Below, in pieces: positions 21,371 to 29,089 of a stretch of 64,000 nt of DNA (position 1 is the stretch's first letter; every line of letters begins with the position of its first letter). Source of the stretch: Acidovorax delafieldii (GTDB taxonomy: Bacteria; Pseudomonadota; Gammaproteobacteria; Burkholderiales; Burkholderiaceae_C); the NCBI RefSeq assembly GCF_007993815.1, contig NZ_VJWE01000018.1, positions 124,001-188,000 of the forward strand, given 5' to 3'. A program made the position numbers and the translations under genes. The notes beneath the pieces were generated by a model. The model saw only the letters and a program-made list of their open reading frames with translations, had not been told where the DNA came from and searched no databases.

Positions 21371-23248
21371 ATGCACAACACCCCATGGAGCCGACTGGAG
21401 GCGATGATGGCGCTGCTATCGCCCGCCGCCCGCCAGGGCACCGGCCCCCTGGCGCGGCTGATGCGCGAGGGCGGGCTGTACTGCGTGTTCCAGCCCCTGG
21501 CCGACCTGCGCGAGGGCCAGGTGTACGCGCATGAGGCACTAATCCGGGGGCCCCAGAACACCCCGCTGCACACCCCCGACAAACTGCTGGAGCTGGCCCG
21601 GCACGAGGGCATCCTGCAGGACTTTGAGCTGCTATGCGTCTACACCGCCATGGAGCAATGGGGGCGCCACGACGCGCCGGGCCGGCTGTTTGTGAACATC
21701 AGCGCCGATGCGCTGGTGCATGGCGTCCAGCTGATCGGCGCCACCGAGCTGGGCAACACCGTGCGCAGCCTGGGCCTGAGCGCTCGCATGCTGGTGCTGG
21801 AGATCACCGAACACGAACGCGTGACCGACATGCCCCAGCTGCGCCAGGCCATCAAGGCTGTGCATGCCTGCGGCGCGCGGCTGGCGCTGGACGACTTTGG
21901 CGATGGCCGCTCCAGCCTCAGGCTGTGGTCCGAGGTGAAGCCCGACTTCGTGAAGATCGACAAATACTTCATCCGCGACATCAGCGACCACCCCGAGAAC
22001 CTGCAGATGCTGCAGGCCATCAAGGGGATTGCCGATGTGTTCGGCACCCAGCTCATCGCCGAAGGCATCGAAACCCGCGACGACCTGCGCGCGCTGCGCG
22101 ACCTAGACATCCCCCTGGGCCAGGGCTGGCTGCTGGGCCGCCCGGCCATGGCGCCGCGCGAGGCGGTGGACGAAGCGGCGCTGGAGGTGATGCACGACCG
22201 CCGCGTGGCCGTGCTGCCGCACCTGGGGCAGACCGCGCGCCCAGGCATCCTGCGCAGCCTGCTGGTGGTGCAGGCGCCAACCGCAGCGCCCGCCACCAAC
22301 AACGATGCCGTGGCCGCCCTGTTCCGCCAGCACACGGACCTGCACGCGCTGGCGGTGGTGGACGGGTCACGCCCCGTGGCCCTCATCAACCGCCAGCAGT
22401 TCATGAATCATTACGCCACGCCGTACTTCCGCGAGGTGCATGGCCGCAAGTCCTGCCTGGCGTTTGCCAACCTGGCGCCGCGCGTGGTCGAGCTGGACTG
22501 CGATGTGGACCAGCTCGTGGGCATCCTCACCTCGCAGGACCAGCGCTACCTGAGCGACGGCTACATCGTCACCGACAACGGCCGCTACCTGGGCCTGGGC
22601 ACCGGCGACCAGCTGGTGCGCGCCGTGACCGAGACCCGTATCGAGGCCGCGCGCCACGCCAACCCACTGACCTTTTTGCCCGGCAACATTCCGATCAGCC
22701 TGCACATCCAGCGCTTGCTGGAGAGCGGCACCGAGTTCGTGGCCTGCTATGCGGACCTGAACAACTTCAAACCCTTCAACGACCACTACGGCTACTGGCG
22801 CGGCGACCAGATGATCCGCCTGGTGGCGCGCCTGGCCACGGCACACTGCGACGCACGCAGCGACTTTGTGGGCCATGTGGGTGGGGACGACTTCATGCTG
22901 ATCTTCCAGAGCAGCAACTGGCTGCAGCGCTGCAAGAACATCGTGGACGAGTTCGCACGCGAGGCCGTCACGCTGTTCGACGACAGCGCACGGCTGGCAG
23001 GCGGCATCCATGCCGAGGACCGGCATGGCGTGCAGCGGTTCTTTCCGTGCACCACGCTGGCCATCGGCGCCGTGCGCATCACGCCCGGGCGCTTTCGGCA
23101 TGCCGAAGAAGTGGCCAACCTGGCCGCCGTGGCCAAACATGAGGCCAAGCAGGCATCCACGGGAGTCGTGCTGCATGGCAGCTTCACCGAATCCAGCCTG
23201 GGGGCGGTGGCTGCCACGCGGGCGCTGCAGGATGTGCTGGCGGCGTAG
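21371..23248 (+). CDS. EAL-CBS-GGDEF protein (probable c-di-GMP phosphodiesterase)
   Basis: A 625-residue soluble protein. The N-terminal EAL domain (about 30-270) keeps the catalytic set: HEALIRGP, FVNIS, LEITE, LALDDFGDG, VKIDKYFI, IAEGIET and GQGWLLGRP. A middle region (about 290-440) fits paired CBS-type sensing domains. The C-terminal GGDEF-like domain (about 450-620) has CYADLNNFKPFNDHYGYWRGD and a changed signature, GGDDF, so cyclase activity is doubtful. Order and make-up match phosphodiesterases where the GGDEF part regulates. It diverges from glycerate kinase. The ATG at 21371 is the most likely start; one at 21404 is possible. Confidence 0.93.
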   Translation: MHNTPWSRLEAMMALLSPAARQGTGPLARLMREGGLYCVFQPLADLREGQVYAHEALIRGPQNTPLHTPDKLLELARHEGILQDFELLCVYTAMEQWGRHDAPGRLFVNISADALVHGVQLIGATELGNTVRSLGLSARMLVLEITEHERVTDMPQLRQAIKAVHACGARLALDDFGDGRSSLRLWSEVKPDFVKIDKYFIRDISDHPENLQMLQAIKGIADVFGTQLIAEGIETRDDLRALRDLDIPLGQGWLLGRPAMAPREAVDEAALEVMHDRRVAVLPHLGQTARPGILRSLLVVQAPTAAPATNNDAVAALFRQHTDLHALAVVDGSRPVALINRQQFMNHYATPYFREVHGRKSCLAFANLAPRVVELDCDVDQLVGILTSQDQRYLSDGYIVTDNGRYLGLGTGDQLVRAVTETRIEAARHANPLTFLPGNIPISLHIQRLLESGTEFVACYADLNNFKPFNDHYGYWRGDQMIRLVARLATAHCDARSDFVGHVGGDDFMLIFQSSNWLQRCKNIVDEFAREAVTLFDDSARLAGGIHAEDRHGVQRFFPCTTLAIGAVRITPGRFRHAEEVANLAAVAKHEAKQASTGVVLHGSFTESSLGAVAATRALQDVLAA

Positions 23249-23420
23249 GGCCTGTTTGGATCGCATACCCAGGACGCAACATCGACGCAAAAACGGGGTT
23301 CTGGCTTGCCAGCATTGGGTCCTCGACGCTGCTCGGCTTGAGGCAAACAAGTCCGCTTCGGTCCCTTTGCAGCCGTTCGCTGAAGCGTGAATCAGTCTTT
23401 GGAAATGCGTGTCCGGCGAC

Positions 23421-23753
23421 TTATCGGGCACTCAAGTTCAAAGCAATGACGCCCAAAACTATGAAGCTTAGACCGGCCAGTCGAAGGAAGCTCGCCGACT
23501 CACCAAACCAGAGCATTCCGAGCACCGCCGTCAAAGCTGTTCCGCTTCCCGCCCATACCGCATAGGTAAGTCCGACTTCCATATGCCGGACGGCGATTGC
23601 CATAAGCCAGATAGCCGCGGAATAACAAAGCCCTGAAAGGACGGAAGGGAAAATACGTGTGAAGCCATCCGCATAGCGGAGTGCAATGGTTCCAACGACT
23701 TCCGCGAGCACGCTTGCCGCCAGTACAAGCCAGGCAAAGGTTGAGTCACGCAC
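23421..23753 (-). CDS. small multidrug resistance (SMR/EmrE-like) transporter
   Basis: A 110-residue four-helix inner-membrane protein starting at a GTG with AGAGG upstream. The first helix carries the essential glutamate (LAASVLAEVVGT). SMR signatures RYADGFTR, LTYAVWAGSGTALTAVLGM and the C-terminal hydrophobic helix are present. It should export quaternary ammonium compounds or related cations by proton antiport, or work as a guanidinium-type exporter. Its base composition is clearly less GC-rich than both neighbours, suggesting recent acquisition. It stands alone between the EAL gene and puuD. Confidence 0.9.
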   Translation of the reverse strand: MRDSTFAWLVLAASVLAEVVGTIALRYADGFTRIFPSVLSGLCYSAAIWLMAIAVRHMEVGLTYAVWAGSGTALTAVLGMLWFGESASFLRLAGLSFIVLGVIALNLSAR

Positions 23754-23939
23754 AGAGCACCTCTCAAGCCAGGCGCCTATACCGAGCGCGGCCAGAGGTT
23801 CTAAGAGCGGTACCCCGGATCAGTATTGGAGATTATCAGAGGCGCGCCGCAACAGCCTAAGGCTCCGTCGAGCCACGTCCGCTTCTTGGCGATTCTGTGA
23901 GCGACTGCTTCTGGCCGATTGCCGCGGCACTCAACACAT

Positions 23940-25184
23940 TCAAGGCCCCGTTGCAGCCCCTGCCTCAAACCACTTCCCAATCAGCGCACGCTCCGCATCG
24001 GTGATGCCCGTGGCGTTGTTCATGGGCATGAGCTTTTGCACCACGGCCTGCTGGTAGATGGCCTGGGCGTGTTGCTTCACGCTGTCGGGCGAATCAAGCC
24101 GCAGGTTCTTCATCTGCACCTGCTCGCCGTGGCACATGTAGCAGCGCTGTTCCAGCACCGCCTGCACGGCCTTGAAGTCATTTTGGCCGCTAGCGCCGGT
24201 TTTGTCTGCGCTGGCTGCTCCTGAAACAGGAGCATTCGCCACGGGGGTGGCCACCGGTGCGGGGCGCATCCACACAATAGCGCCCACGATCACCGCCACG
24301 CCGACCAGCGCATACGGCAGCGGGTTGCCGTTGCGGCCTAGCTTGTAGCCGTGGCGCATCACAAAGAACTGGCGGATGGCGGCGCCCGCGAACATCATCA
24401 GGATCAGCACCAGCCAGTTTTGCGGGTGGCTCCAGGTGAAGCTGTAGTGGTTGCTCAGCATGGCAAACAGCACGGGCAGCGTGAAATAGGTGTTGTGCAC
24501 GCTGCGCTGCTTGCCGCGTTTGCCGTGGATCGGGTCCACGGGCTGGCCGGCCTTGATCTGGCTGATGACGGTGCGCTGGCCGGGGATGATCCAGAAGAAC
24601 ACGTTGGCGCTCATGGACGTGGCGATCATCGCCCCCACCAGCAGAAAGGCTGCGCGGCCCGCAAACCAGTGGCAGGCCAGCCACGAGGCCACGCACACCA
24701 GCACCAGCACCAGCGCACCCACGATGGCGTCGCCGTTCTTGCGCTGGCCGAAGATGCGGCAGATGGCGTCGTACAGCAGCCAGAACACCACAAAGAAGCC
24801 CAGCGCCACCACGATGGCGGTGGCGGGCGCCCAGTCCATGCGCGACTTGTCGATGAGGTAGGTGCTGGCGCTGTAGAGGTAGGACACGGTGAACAGCGCA
24901 AACCCGCTGATCCAGGTGCTGTAGCTCTCCCAGAAGAACCAGTGCAGGTGTTTGGGCAACTGCGGCGGCGACACCGCAAACTTGACCGGGTGGTAGAACC
25001 CGCCGCCGTGCACGGCCCAGAGCTCGCCACTCACGCCTTGTTTCTTGAGGTCTTCGTCCTCGGGCGGCGTGAGGCTGCTGTCCAGAAAAACGAAGTAGAA
25101 CGACGAGCCGATCCAGGCGATGGCCGTAATGACATGGACCCAGCGCAAAAGCAGGTTGGCCCAGTCGAGAAAGTAGCTTTCCAT
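23940..25184 (-). CDS. puuD: urate hydroxylase (membrane-bound, cytochrome c domain)
   Basis: A 414-residue protein. The N-terminal part (about 1-300) has around eight membrane helices and begins MESYFLDWANLLLRWVHVITAIAWIGSSFYF, the PuuD urate hydroxylase signature. A linker rich in Ala, Pro and Gly leads to a C-terminal cytochrome c domain with the haem motif CYMCH and an axial methionine region (KLMPMNN). It oxidises urate to 5-hydroxyisourate and passes electrons to the respiratory chain, unlike cofactor-free uricase. The linker is encoded by a copy of a dispersed repeat (24180-24233). xdhC lies upstream on the same strand. Confidence 0.94.
   Translation of the reverse strand: MESYFLDWANLLLRWVHVITAIAWIGSSFYFVFLDSSLTPPEDEDLKKQGVSGELWAVHGGGFYHPVKFAVSPPQLPKHLHWFFWESYSTWISGFALFTVSYLYSASTYLIDKSRMDWAPATAIVVALGFFVVFWLLYDAICRIFGQRKNGDAIVGALVLVLVCVASWLACHWFAGRAAFLLVGAMIATSMSANVFFWIIPGQRTVISQIKAGQPVDPIHGKRGKQRSVHNTYFTLPVLFAMLSNHYSFTWSHPQNWLVLILMMFAGAAIRQFFVMRHGYKLGRNGNPLPYALVGVAVIVGAIVWMRPAPVATPVANAPVSGAASADKTGASGQNDFKAVQAVLEQRCYMCHGEQVQMKNLRLDSPDSVKQHAQAIYQQAVVQKLMPMNNATGITDAERALIGKWFEAGAATGP
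24180..24233. repeat. interspersed repeat, copy inside puuD
   Basis: TTTTGGCCGCTAGCGCC and GCTGCTCCTGAAACAGGAGC are recognisable parts of the dispersed Comamonadaceae-type element, compare CAGCTCCTCTTTCAGGAGC at 44087-44105. It is in frame on the minus strand and encodes the flexible linker between membrane and cytochrome domains. Confidence 0.6.
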
Positions 25185-25382
25185 ATCTCAACCTTGATGG
25201 CGCGTTAGCGCCAAACAGCAAACCTGCTCACCACTGCGGGCGCTCTGAGCAGACATTGAGGTCGCGCACCTTGGCCAGTGGGTTGCTGGCCGGGGCACCG
25301 CTGCGACCGGTACGTCAAAGTGTATGCAGGAATTGTTCCCGATTCCAGCCCCAACCTGGGGCATTCGGGGCCGGAATTACCC

Positions 25383-26210
25383 TCATTTCCCGGCCTTTGG
25401 CATGGGCGGTAGCGTCTGCAGCAACTGCGCTGCCACGGCCACGGCAATCACCTCGGGCTCCTTGCCCCCGATGCCGGGAATGCCGATGGGGCAGGTCACC
25501 TGCGCCAGCTCCTCGGGCGCGAACCCGCGCTCATGCAGGCGGTTGCTGAAGGTGGCCCACTTGGTTTGGCTGCCAATCAGCCCGATGAAGGGCAGGTCGC
25601 CCTGCTCGCGCTGGCGGCGCAGGCAGGCGGCCACCACGTCCAGGTCCTCGGCGTGGCTGAAGCTCATGATCAGCACGCGGCTGCCGGGTGCCAGGCGGGG
25701 CACGGCGAGTTGAACCGGCTCGGAGTGTTCGCAGACCACGCCCTCCGGCGGGTCGGGCGGGAAGATGCCGTCCCGGCTGTCGATCCAGGTCAGGGCAAAG
25801 GGCAGTGGCGCCAGCACGCGGGCCAGCGCGTGGCCCACATGCCCGCCGCCAAACAGGGCCACCGGGTGCAGGTTGGGTGTGAGGCGCTGGGCCAACCCCG
25901 GGGCGTCTTGCGCCGTGAGCAGCTCAAATCCCAGGTGCACCACCCCACCGCAGCACTGGCCCAGCGCCGGTCCCAGCGCAAACCGCATCGGCCCAAGCGC
26001 CGTCACCGGCCCACCCGCCAGGCGGCGGCGCGCCTCGGCAATCGCCTGCAGCTCCAGATGCCCGCCGCCGATGGTGCCCACCAGCTGGTCGGCAAATACC
26101 GCCATCCAGGCGCCGTGCTCCCGGGGCACGGACCCTTGGGTAGACTCCACGGTCACCAGACAGGCTGGCGCGGCCCCCAGGCCGTCCAGCAGCATTTGCA
26201 AATTTGTCAC
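25383..26210 (-). CDS. xdhC: xanthine dehydrogenase accessory protein
   Basis: A 275-residue XdhC/CoxI-family protein that loads sulfurated molybdenum cofactor into XdhB. The GTG start at 26210 is chosen because AGGA lies 5 bases upstream. The N-terminal XdhC domain has ACLVTVESTQGSVPREHGAWM and GTIGGGHLELQAI; LGPALGQCCGGVVHLGFE holds the conserved cysteines. The C-terminal Rossmann domain has LFGGGHVGHALARVLAPL and FIGLIGSQTKWATF. It is about 11 kb from xdhAB and on the strand of puuD, 198 bases upstream of it, so it is probably co-expressed with urate oxidation. Confidence 0.93.
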   Translation of the reverse strand: MTNLQMLLDGLGAAPACLVTVESTQGSVPREHGAWMAVFADQLVGTIGGGHLELQAIAEARRRLAGGPVTALGPMRFALGPALGQCCGGVVHLGFELLTAQDAPGLAQRLTPNLHPVALFGGGHVGHALARVLAPLPFALTWIDSRDGIFPPDPPEGVVCEHSEPVQLAVPRLAPGSRVLIMSFSHAEDLDVVAACLRRQREQGDLPFIGLIGSQTKWATFSNRLHERGFAPEELAQVTCPIGIPGIGGKEPEVIAVAVAAQLLQTLPPMPKAGK

Positions 26211-26369
26211 CGCGATCCTTTTCGTGACGGACGCAAAACGGGGCCAGGCAAGCGGCTCACCCTCCGGTGAGGCATGTTGCTGCATCCCCTTTGCAGCCGT
26301 CGTCATTTTGTAACGTACCACCTTCGCCGCTGGGTTATCGTGCCCGCAGCCTCAGGAACCTTTCACACC

Positions 26370-26918
26370 ATGCCCGACACGCCCTCTCCCCGCTCCACCG
26401 GAAAGCGCAGCCACTGGTTGCTGGCAGGCAGCATGGCCGTGGGTGCGGCGCTGGTCTCGGCCTGCAAGTCCCCGCCAGAGCCCACGCCAGCCCCCGCGCC
26501 CGACAGCGTCCCCTCCACCGGCCCCGATGCCAGCGGCGTCAAGGGCCCCGTGCCTGCCACGGCCGGATCTGCGCGCCCCTCGGCCGCTGCCACACCGCTG
26601 GCCTACCGCCAGGATGCCGCCACGCACCTGTATGGGCTGAACCGCGAACGCATCTTCAAAGGCAAACTGCCGCCGCAGCTGTATGCCATCGGTGTGCTGC
26701 AGCTCGACATCGACCGCGCGGGCAAGATCACCCGCCTGCACTGGATGCGCGCCCCGCGCCATGCCCCCGAGGTGGTCACCGAAATCGAGCGCACGGTGCG
26801 CGCTGCGGCCCCCTTCCCAGTCCCTGCCCGCATGGGCAAGGTCACCTACACCGAGACCTGGCTGTGGGACAAGAGCGGGCACTTTCAGCTCGATACGCTG
26901 ACCGAAGGGCAGCTGTAG
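26370..26918 (+). CDS. lipoprotein with TonB-C-like domain
   Basis: A 182-residue protein. An unusually long N-region is followed by a hydrophobic stretch and a lipobox (LVSAC), indicating a lipoprotein. A Pro/Ala-rich segment (about 40-85) leads to a C-terminal domain of about 90 residues (LYAIGVLQLDIDRAGKITRL, ERTVRAAAPFPVPARMGKV) that resembles the TonB C-terminal fold. It has no N-terminal transmembrane helix-plus-proline-rod architecture of true TonB, so its role is unclear. It is convergent with uraH (49-bp gap) and diverges from xdhC. No specific link to purine breakdown is visible. Confidence 0.75.
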   Translation: MPDTPSPRSTGKRSHWLLAGSMAVGAALVSACKSPPEPTPAPAPDSVPSTGPDASGVKGPVPATAGSARPSAAATPLAYRQDAATHLYGLNRERIFKGKLPPQLYAIGVLQLDIDRAGKITRLHWMRAPRHAPEVVTEIERTVRAAAPFPVPARMGKVTYTETWLWDKSGHFQLDTLTEGQL

Positions 26919-26967
26919 CAATATCCCCCTGAGCGGCCAGGCCACTTCGGCCGTCAGGCAGCGCTTG

Positions 26968-27318
26968 CTACGAGCCCCGGTAGGTCGAATAGCTCCAGGG
27001 GCTGACCAGCAGCGGCACGTGGTAGTGCTGGTCGGCATGCGCAATGCCGAAGTCCAGGCTCACCTGGTTCAGAAAATTGGGTTCGGGCAGATGCACGCCC
27101 CGGGCCTTGAAGTAGCCCGCCACATCAAAGCGCAGCCGGTAGGTGCCGGTGCGCAGGCTGGCGTTGTCGAACAGCGGTGCGTCGGTGCGGCCGTCATGGT
27201 TCAGCACCAGGCGCTTGATGAGGGTGGCGTTGTCGCCGTCGGTGGAATACAGGGCCACTTCCATGCCGGCCGCAGGGCAGCCGTTCATGGTGTCCAGAAC
27301 GTGGGTGCTCAATCCCAT
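26968..27318 (-). CDS. uraH: 5-hydroxyisourate hydrolase
   Basis: A 116-residue transthyretin-like enzyme. It has the N-terminal GLSTHVLDTMNGCPA motif, a middle GRTDAPL, and the C-terminal signature YHVPLLVSPWSYSTYRGS ending in YRGS. These provide the catalytic His, Arg and Ser/Tyr residues. It converts 5-hydroxyisourate, the PuuD product, to OHCU, the UraD substrate. An ideal RBS (AGGAGA) precedes the ATG at 27318. It diverges from the GntR regulator; the palindromic operator at 27385-27402 lies between them. Confidence 0.96.
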   Translation of the reverse strand: MGLSTHVLDTMNGCPAAGMEVALYSTDGDNATLIKRLVLNHDGRTDAPLFDNASLRTGTYRLRFDVAGYFKARGVHLPEPNFLNQVSLDFGIAHADQHYHVPLLVSPWSYSTYRGS

Positions 27319-27384
27319 GGGGGAATCTCCTGAAGTAAGAGTCTGTCCAATCGGCGACGATTGCCAGATCGCAGTGTGTAGACC

Positions 27385-27402
27385 AAAAGTGTATACACTT
27401 TT
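27385..27402. promoter_or_regulatory. palindromic GntR operator
   Basis: AAAAGTGTATACACTTTT is a perfect 18-bp palindrome centred between the divergent uraH and gntR genes, 66 bp from the uraH start and 24 bp from the gntR start. The GTATAC core is typical of FCD-type GntR operators, and the same core recurs upstream of the xanthine permease (36392-36397). The adjacent GntR is the obvious candidate to bind it. Confidence 0.65.
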
Positions 27403-27426
27403 CACCATCCACCGTATCATGCAGCC

Positions 27427-28095
27427 ATGGAATCTTCCTCCACCAGCGCCATCGTCGAAGCGCTGACCCGCGCCATCGTAGAACACCGCCTGCAACCCGG
27501 CACCAAGCTGGCCGAGCAAAAGCTGGCCGACCACTTTGGCGTGTCACGCACGCTGGTGCGCCAGGCACTGTTTCAACTGGCGCAAAACCGGCTGGTTACG
27601 CTGGAGCCCGCACGGGGCGCGTTTGTGGCGACACCCTCGGTCGAGGAGGCGCGCCAGGTGTTTGCCGTGCGCCGCATGCTGGAGACCGAGATGACCCGCG
27701 CCTTTGTGCGCAGCGTGACGCCCGCCAAGCTCAAGGCCCTGCGCGCCCACGTGGCCAGCGAGAAGGCCGCCATGGGCACCCACGACGCCAGCACACGCAC
27801 CGAGTTGCTCGGCGACTTCCATGTGCGCATGGCCGAACTGATGGGCAACGAGGTGCTGGCGCAGATGCTGGGCGACCTGATCTCGCGCTGTGCCCTCATC
27901 ACGCTGATGTACCAGTCGGCCAGCGCCGCCGAACACTCGCACGAGGAGCACGCCGACATCGTGGCGGCCCTGGCCGCGCGCGACGAAGAACGTGCCGTCG
28001 CCTTGATGCAAAGCCACCTCGAACATGTCGAAGCCAGCCTGACCTTTGACCGCAAGCGCCCTGCCAGCGATCTGGCCGCCGCCCTGGCCTCTTGA
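27427..28095 (+). CDS. GntR-family (FCD) regulator of urate/allantoin genes
   Basis: A 222-residue regulator: N-terminal winged helix (KLAEQKLADHFGVSRTLVRQALFQLAQNRLVTLEPARGAFVA) and a C-terminal all-helical FCD ligand domain. The domain has metal-binding-type residues in GDFHVRMAELMGN and EHADIVAALAARD. It is the first gene of the plus-strand allantoin operon, 13 bases before puuE, and diverges from uraH. It is probably a repressor released by a pathway intermediate such as allantoin or urate; the ligand is inferred, not seen. Confidence 0.92.
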   Translation: MESSSTSAIVEALTRAIVEHRLQPGTKLAEQKLADHFGVSRTLVRQALFQLAQNRLVTLEPARGAFVATPSVEEARQVFAVRRMLETEMTRAFVRSVTPAKLKALRAHVASEKAAMGTHDASTRTELLGDFHVRMAELMGNEVLAQMLGDLISRCALITLMYQSASAAEHSHEEHADIVAALAARDEERAVALMQSHLEHVEASLTFDRKRPASDLAAALAS

Positions 28096-28108
28096 AAACC
28101 ACCCCACC

Positions 28109-29089
28109 ATGATCTACGACACCACCCAGGCCTACCCCCGCGACCTTATTGGCTACGGCAAGACCCCGCCCCATGCGCAGTGGCCCGGTAGCGCGCGCAT
28201 TGCCGTGCAATTCGTCCTGAACTACGAAGAGGGCGGCGAAAACGCGGTGCTGCATGGCGATGCGGGCAGCGAGCAGTTCCTGTCCGAAATGTTCAACCCG
28301 GCCAGCTACCCCGAGCGGCACATGAGCATGGAGGGCATTTATGAATACGGATCGCGCGCTGGCGCGTGGCGCATCCTGCGCGAGTTTGAAAAGCGCCAGC
28401 TGCCCCTCACGGTGTTTGGCGTGTCCACGGCCCTGCAGCGCCACCCCGACCTCACTGCAGCCTTTGTGGAGCTGGGCCACGAGATTGCCTGCCATGGCCT
28501 CAAGTGGATCCACTACCAGCACATCCCAGAAGACGTCGAGCGCGCGCACATGGCCGAGGCCATGGCCATCATCGAGCGCCTCACGGGCCCACGAGGAGGC
28601 TCGGAAGGCCAGGTGCACGGCCTGGGCTGGTACACCGGCCGCGACAGCCCCAACACCCACCGACTGGTGGCCGACTACGGCGGCTTTGAATACGACAGCG
28701 ACTACTACGGGGACGACCTTCCCTTCTGGATGAAGGTGCAAAAGACCGACGGCAGCGTGGTGCCCCAGCTCATCGTGCCCTACACGCTCGATTGCAACGA
28801 CATGCGCTTTGCGCTGCCCCAGGGCTATTCGCACGCCGACCCGTTCTTCCAGTACATGAAGGACACCTTCGATGCGCTGTATGCCGAGGGCGACCCGGCT
28901 GGCGACAACGCACCCAAGATGATGAGCATTGGCATGCACTGCCGCCTGCTGGGCCGCCCGGGCCGCATCACGGCGCTGCAGCGCTTTCTGGATCACATCG
29001 CACAGCACGACAAGGTTTGGGTGGCCCGCCGCATCGACATCGCGCGCCACTGGAAGGCCGTGCACCCCTATCCCACCACAAAGGCCTGA
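28109..29089 (+). CDS. puuE: allantoinase (polysaccharide-deacetylase family)
   Basis: A 326-residue PuuE-type allantoinase, unrelated to the metal-dependent AllB amidohydrolase. It begins YPRDLIGYGKTPPHAQWPGSARIAVQFVLNYEEG and contains MEGIYEYGSRAGAWRILREF, GHEIACHGLKWIHYQ and YDSDYYGDDLPFW, all family landmarks. It opens the hydantoin ring of allantoin to give allantoate. The ATG is at 28109. The stop is shared with the next start in a TGATG junction at 29087-29091, so it is translationally coupled to uraD-allC. Confidence 0.95.
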   Translation: MIYDTTQAYPRDLIGYGKTPPHAQWPGSARIAVQFVLNYEEGGENAVLHGDAGSEQFLSEMFNPASYPERHMSMEGIYEYGSRAGAWRILREFEKRQLPLTVFGVSTALQRHPDLTAAFVELGHEIACHGLKWIHYQHIPEDVERAHMAEAMAIIERLTGPRGGSEGQVHGLGWYTGRDSPNTHRLVADYGGFEYDSDYYGDDLPFWMKVQKTDGSVVPQLIVPYTLDCNDMRFALPQGYSHADPFFQYMKDTFDALYAEGDPAGDNAPKMMSIGMHCRLLGRPGRITALQRFLDHIAQHDKVWVARRIDIARHWKAVHPYPTTKA

